Shown one piece after another: positions 6,585 to 9,183 of a stretch of DNA of 9,183 bases. A program made the translations under genes and the position numbers. The notes under the pieces are model-generated. The model searched no databases and was not told the DNA's origin. It saw nothing but the letters and a program-made list of their open reading frames with translations. How positions within the stretch are numbered: position 1 is the first letter of the stretch; each line of letters opens with the position of its first letter. The stretch lies in the NCBI GenBank assembly GCA_916050055.1, contig CAJZJY010000041.1, positions 1-9,183 of the forward strand. Reading direction: 5' to 3'. This DNA comes from an uncultured Streptococcus sp. (GTDB taxonomy: Bacteria; Bacillota; Bacilli; Lactobacillales; Aerococcaceae).

Positions 6585-6938
6585 TTACAATTGTTTTTTG
6601 AGATGTTCGATAACATCTTCTGCAGTTAAGTTGAGAGGCTTAATCGCTTCTGTAAAGCTTCCAATCGCCTCATCTAACATTTCATCTTTTAGTTGCTCAA
6701 TCCGTTCTACATCTTCTGTCACACGACTCATGACATTATTTCCAGTCGTAATCAACCCCATGACCTCCAATTCATGAAAGGCACGTTGGACCGTATTGGG
6801 ATTCACTTGCATGGTTTGCGCAAATTCACGCCGACTCGGCATCTCTTGGCCTGCTTCCATTCTGTGGGAGGCAATTTCCGCTTTGAAATAGGCGATTATT
6901 TGCTCGTAGACCGGACTTCTTTTATCAAATACGATCAT
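6585..6938 (-). CDS. GntR-family transcriptional repressor, YtrA subfamily
   Basis: A 117-residue cytoplasmic regulator. Residues about 8-72 form a winged helix-turn-helix: PVYEQIIAYFKAEI (9-22) is the typical opening, and PSRREFAQTMQVNPNTVQRA (34-53) followed by FHELEVMGLI (54-63) is the GntR recognition segment. The C-terminal part (73-117) is a short charged helical tail, the hallmark of the YtrA subfamily, which lacks the larger effector-binding domains of other GntR proteins. ATG 6938 follows AAAGGAG. It is the first gene of the ABC operon, and its own leader contains two inverted repeats, one overlapping the promoter, so it very probably represses its own operon. The inducing signal is not visible; in related systems it is cell-envelope stress or a wall-active antibiotic (family knowledge, not shown here). 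Confidence 0.93.
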   Translation of the reverse strand: MIVFDKRSPVYEQIIAYFKAEIASHRMEAGQEMPSRREFAQTMQVNPNTVQRAFHELEVMGLITTGNNVMSRVTEDVERIEQLKDEMLDEAIGSFTEAIKPLNLTAEDVIEHLKKQL

Positions 6939-6966
6939 TAGTAACTCCTTTCTTTGATTCCCAATC

Positions 6967-6990
6967 AGTGTATTAACCGGTTAATACACT
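6967..6990. promoter_or_regulatory. Operator 1: perfect 24-bp palindrome, probable GntR binding site
   Basis: AGTGTATTAACC (6967-6978) is followed without spacer by its exact complement (6979-6990). It starts about 7 bases downstream of the predicted transcription start and 29 bases upstream of the regulator's ATG. The outer AGTGTA...TACACT half-sites resemble what I recall for B. subtilis YtrA. Binding here would block or roadblock RNA polymerase. Confidence 0.85.
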
Positions 6991-7000
6991 TATCTTTAAC

Positions 7001-7020
7001 TGTATTATGCGCTTAATACA
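7001..7020. promoter_or_regulatory. Operator 2: near-perfect inverted repeat overlapping the promoter
   Basis: TGTATTA (7001-7007) and TAATACA (7014-7020) flank a TGCGCT centre; one base pair of the dyad is mismatched. The arms are the same as those in operator 1. The site covers the -10 and most of the spacer of the predicted promoter. Its centre is 32 bp from that of operator 1, about three helical turns, so both lie on one DNA face. Confidence 0.82.
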
Positions 7021-7032
7021 CCTGGATGTCAA
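7004..7032 (-). promoter_or_regulatory. Promoter of the GntR/ABC operon
   Basis: Minus strand: a perfect TTGACA (7032-7027), a 17-base spacer, then CATAAT (7009-7004), five of six to consensus. Upstream, 7041-7066 is almost entirely A/T and could act as an UP element. Predicted transcription starts near 6997, leaving a leader of about 59 bases that contains operator 1. Such a strong promoter makes sense if normally silenced. Confidence 0.85.
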
Positions 7033-7061
7033 TAGCGTTTTCAAAAATATTTTTAAAAAAT

Positions 7062-7090
7062 AAAAAAGACGACTCAAAATCGAGTCGTCT
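7062..7090 (-). terminator. Rho-independent terminator of the acyltransferase gene
   Basis: On the minus strand AGACGACTC (7090-7082) pairs perfectly with GAGTCGTCT (7075-7067) around a six-base loop. It is followed by a run of T (7067-7062) and further T-rich sequence. It starts 7 bases after the stop codon at 7097 and insulates the GntR/ABC operon from upstream transcription. Confidence 0.92.
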
Positions 7091-7096
7091 CAACGA

Positions 7097-8977
7097 TTAT
7101 TGTAATTTTAATTTTACCATTTCTTGCAAGATGAGGTTCGCTAATTCCGCTGCCCCTGTATCGTTTGGATGAATCTCATCATCAAAGAGCCATTGTTTTG
7201 TATGTCCTTTGGCGTAAGTTCCCCAATCGATTAAATGAACATTTGGATAACGTTCTGCAGCTGCTTTTAACTGTTCATTTACTTCTTTAGCCCATTTAAT
7301 TTCATATCCGGCTGTGACTAAGAAGATTTCACGGTTCCCCGTTGCTTGAATCAGAGAATCGATTTGAGAAGCCGCAAAAGCCCCATTCGAACCGAGGACG
7401 AATACCACGGTTTGAGAAAGTCGACCTTGTTGCGCAAGCTTCTGAACGATTGGCGTACTGTAATACAACTGACGTCCCACTTCTCCGTCCACATAGGCAT
7501 TCGGGAAGACTTCGCGAAGTTTATTCGCAGACGCTAGTAACACTGAGTCACCCACAAACGTAATCGGCGTTTGCTTCACCTGCTGTTCCGTGTTGGCTTT
7601 CGCTTCATTACTAATCGTCGTTGTTCCTTCTGTTGTCGGTTCGGCCGTCGTCTCTTGTAAGAGCGCTTGGTTTTGACGAATCTTCTCCTCAACCTCTTGT
7701 ACGGCTGAGTTTTGATTCTTTTCTTGTGCAAATCCAAGACCTGCAAGCCCGATACAAATCACATACATGAGTGAGAACACGAGTCCAAATTGCTTCATAC
7801 CTTTTGGAAGATTCGATTTTCCATAGGCCGTTAAATTATACGGACTATGCGCTTGTCCAATCGGAAGAACGAAGCGGTCTCGTTCAAACAGTTGATACGT
7901 GATTTCCGCCATCACGAAAATCAATACAAATTGAATTCCTACTGATAACCACTGTTCATTAATCTCACGTAAAAACGTTGGCGCAATCAGATGAATCGGA
8001 TAGAACCATAAGTAGTATGAGAAACTTCTCTTTCCAAAGAACGTAAATCCTTTAAAGCTGAAGAGGTAATGAACCCCCACGCCCTCGCGAATCGTACAGG
8101 AGAGAAGAAGCATCATCACAAACGATGAAATAAACATCATCATGTAATACACTTCTGCTTGCGTTCCGTTGAAAGTCGTAAACATCCAGCCTAATGCCCC
8201 TAAACAGAGGAGGCTCAATGCGTTTGGAACCACAGAACCTGTCTCGCGCTCAGGAAGTAGTAATTTTCCTTCATGAATGTAACTAAGTAACGCCCCGAAT
8301 GTGAACGAGAATAAACGCGTTGATACTAAGTAGTATACGTGCGAAGGATCTTGTTCAAACCAATAGAGTGCCGCCATTCCCGCTGCAGACGCAAGCGTCA
8401 AGAATGCGAGTAACGCGAATTCCTGCATTCTGAGGAAGTTCAATTTCTTCATCAGTTTTCGAAGCAAATACCCTACGATTAACAACTGCACATAAAGGGA
8501 TACATACCAGAGATGCACAAACGGACTCGGATTCGCCGATTGCACGAAATAAGATTGCTGCGAGAAAATTTGATAATCATTATTGACGAAGAATAATGCC
8601 GAAAGCGCCATTCCTCGGATATTGGATAGTAATTGCGGTGCTGCCACGAATAAAAACGCGACTGTCACGACAATCATAAAGAGCATCGGGAAGAACATTC
8701 TCTTTAAGCTTCTCACTGGGAAACGCTCTTTATAATCTTCCGCGAATGTTTTGATATTATTCCGGAACGTCAAGTAGCCTCCGACCACTAAAAATCCGTT
8801 AACGGCTAAAAATCCGCCCGGTAATAAATGTTGAAAATAATAATACGTAATAATTGCTAGTATAAAAAAACCTTTCAAGCCATCAAATGCCGCACTCCGT
8901 TTTTTCTCTTTTTGCTTGGGAGGGTGTGGATGCGTCGGTGCTTGAGAAGGTGTTGTTTGATAATTCATAGTCCCCAC
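7097..8977 (-). CDS. OatA-like membrane acyltransferase: AT3 domain fused to extracellular SGNH domain
   Basis: A 626-residue two-domain protein with the layout of peptidoglycan O-acetyltransferase OatA, which passes acetyl groups across the membrane to MurNAc. Residues 1-30 are a proline- and lysine-rich cytoplasmic tail. About 31-365 is an acyltransferase-3 domain with roughly ten membrane segments (FDGLKG at 31-36, GGFLAVNGFLVVGGYL at 54-69, HLWYVS at 155-160), and 396-415 is a final membrane segment. A threonine/glutamate/glutamine-rich linker (418-470) leads to an SGNH esterase-like domain with GDSV (S478), GSN (529-531) and DEIHP (D600, H603), so its catalytic triad looks complete. The AT3 domain is odd: the family histidine in TM1 appears as Y46, the GVD aspartate as N60, and YLWFYP (322-327) lacks the usual His/Gln. 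The GTG start at 8977 has GGAG at a better distance than the ATG three codons later. It is monocistronic. OatA function is plausible but unproven. Confidence 0.88.
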   Translation of the reverse strand: MGTMNYQTTPSQAPTHPHPPKQKEKKRSAAFDGLKGFFILAIITYYYFQHLLPGGFLAVNGFLVVGGYLTFRNNIKTFAEDYKERFPVRSLKRMFFPMLFMIVVTVAFLFVAAPQLLSNIRGMALSALFFVNNDYQIFSQQSYFVQSANPSPFVHLWYVSLYVQLLIVGYLLRKLMKKLNFLRMQEFALLAFLTLASAAGMAALYWFEQDPSHVYYLVSTRLFSFTFGALLSYIHEGKLLLPERETGSVVPNALSLLCLGALGWMFTTFNGTQAEVYYMMMFISSFVMMLLLSCTIREGVGVHYLFSFKGFTFFGKRSFSYYLWFYPIHLIAPTFLREINEQWLSVGIQFVLIFVMAEITYQLFERDRFVLPIGQAHSPYNLTAYGKSNLPKGMKQFGLVFSLMYVICIGLAGLGFAQEKNQNSAVQEVEEKIRQNQALLQETTAEPTTEGTTTISNEAKANTEQQVKQTPITFVGDSVLLASANKLREVFPNAYVDGEVGRQLYYSTPIVQKLAQQGRLSQTVVFVLGSNGAFAASQIDSLIQATGNREIFLVTAGYEIKWAKEVNEQLKAAAERYPNVHLIDWGTYAKGHTKQWLFDDEIHPNDTGAAELANLILQEMVKLKLQ

Positions 8978-9007
8978 TGTTTTTCTCCATTCCTTAAACT
9001 CCTATTT

Positions 9008-9013
9008 ATTATA
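9008..9013 (-). promoter_or_regulatory. Predicted -10 element of the acyltransferase gene
   Basis: A perfect TATAAT on the minus strand lies about 30 bases upstream of the GTG at 8977. The best -35 at an 18-base distance is only TATCCA, so the promoter is partial. The remaining 9014-9120 shows no other clear element. Confidence 0.5.
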
Positions 9014-9120
9014 GCTCAAAACCACTACACTTGGATACTAGGAACATTACATTTTTGTTAATTTTAAGAAAACAGTTTCCAGTTGTTTCTGAATCGTGAA
9101 CAAAGGTCCATTGTGTCTAT

Positions 9121-9160
9121 AAAAAACAAAAAAAAGCTAGGACAACATTTGCCTAGCTTT
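9121..9160 (-). terminator. Rho-independent terminator of a minus-strand gene outside the window
   Basis: AAAGCTAGG (9133-9141) and CCTAGCTTT (9152-9160) form a nine-bp stem with a ten-base loop. On the minus strand the stem is followed by TTTTTTTGTTTTTT (9135-9122). The plus strand has only a weak T-run after it. It implies a minus-strand gene ending near or just beyond the right edge; the 23 bases after the hairpin are too few to identify it. Confidence 0.85.
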
Positions 9161-9183
9161 CTCGCTTTAAATTTTAGTGCTCT

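Noticed and set aside
6693..6941. Plus-strand frame antisense to the GntR regulator, and similar frames at 5601-5831, 7342-7563 and 7346-7537
   Set aside because: All are inside confidently assigned minus-strand genes, and two overlap each other in different frames; none has independent support.
6967..7020. Paired palindromes as a riboswitch, CRISPR-like repeat or attachment site
   Set aside because: Only two copies exist, they are true inverted repeats placed on a promoter, and they sit directly ahead of a GntR-family gene, so operators explain them better.
9161..9183. Possible 3' end of a minus-strand coding region at the right edge
   Set aside because: In-frame stops can be read in this stretch, but 23 bases are too few to choose a frame or product; only the terminator implies a gene there.

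Overview
The window looks like chromosome from a low-to-moderate-GC Gram-positive bacterium of the order Lactobacillales (Enterococcaceae, Carnobacteriaceae or Aerococcaceae-like). I base this on strong AAGGAGG-type ribosome sites, GTG starts mixed with ATG, short intergenic gaps, U-tract terminators and recognisable firmicute families (PcrA, a GH73 glucosaminidase, a YtrA-type GntR regulator, an OatA-like acyltransferase). I cannot fix the genus. There are no RNA genes, insertion sequences, CRISPR arrays or phage genes, and the window reads as a stable chromosomal region.

Layout (most genes on the minus strand, so transcription runs right to left). (1) 2535 to 1: an operon of a membrane-anchored GH73 N-acetylglucosaminidase, a PurK-related ATP-grasp protein that has lost key PurK motifs, and the start of the DNA helicase gene pcrA, which runs off the left edge. 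(2) 2642-3205: a small helix-turn-helix protein with its own promoter and terminator, divergent from (3) 3321-3824 on the plus strand, a half-length aromatic-acid-exporter-type (FUSC/DUF939) membrane protein. (4) 3831-3865: a perfect 15-bp hairpin that terminates the two convergent units. (5) 6938 to 3877: a four-gene operon of a YtrA-type GntR repressor, an ABC ATPase, an ABC permease and an exported protein of unknown function. (6) 8977 to 7097: a monocistronic, OatA-like two-domain acyltransferase (membrane AT3 domain plus extracellular SGNH domain), flanked by terminators.

The best-resolved regulation is upstream of the ABC operon. A consensus promoter (TTGACA, 17 bp, CATAAT) is overlapped by one inverted repeat, and a second, perfect 24-bp palindrome lies just downstream of the predicted start of transcription. 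Their centres are 32 bp apart, about three helical turns. This fits autorepression by the GntR protein at paired operators. In Bacillus subtilis the related ytr operon responds to cell-envelope antibiotics, so a similar role is a reasonable inference here.

A loose theme is the cell envelope: a peptidoglycan hydrolase, a possible peptidoglycan O-acetyltransferase, a ytr-like ABC system and a small exporter. I did not find a clearly new multi-gene system. The most unusual items are two proteins with recognisable folds but altered active sites (the PurK-like protein and the AT3 domain of the acyltransferase), the exported fourth member of the ABC operon, and the paired operator.
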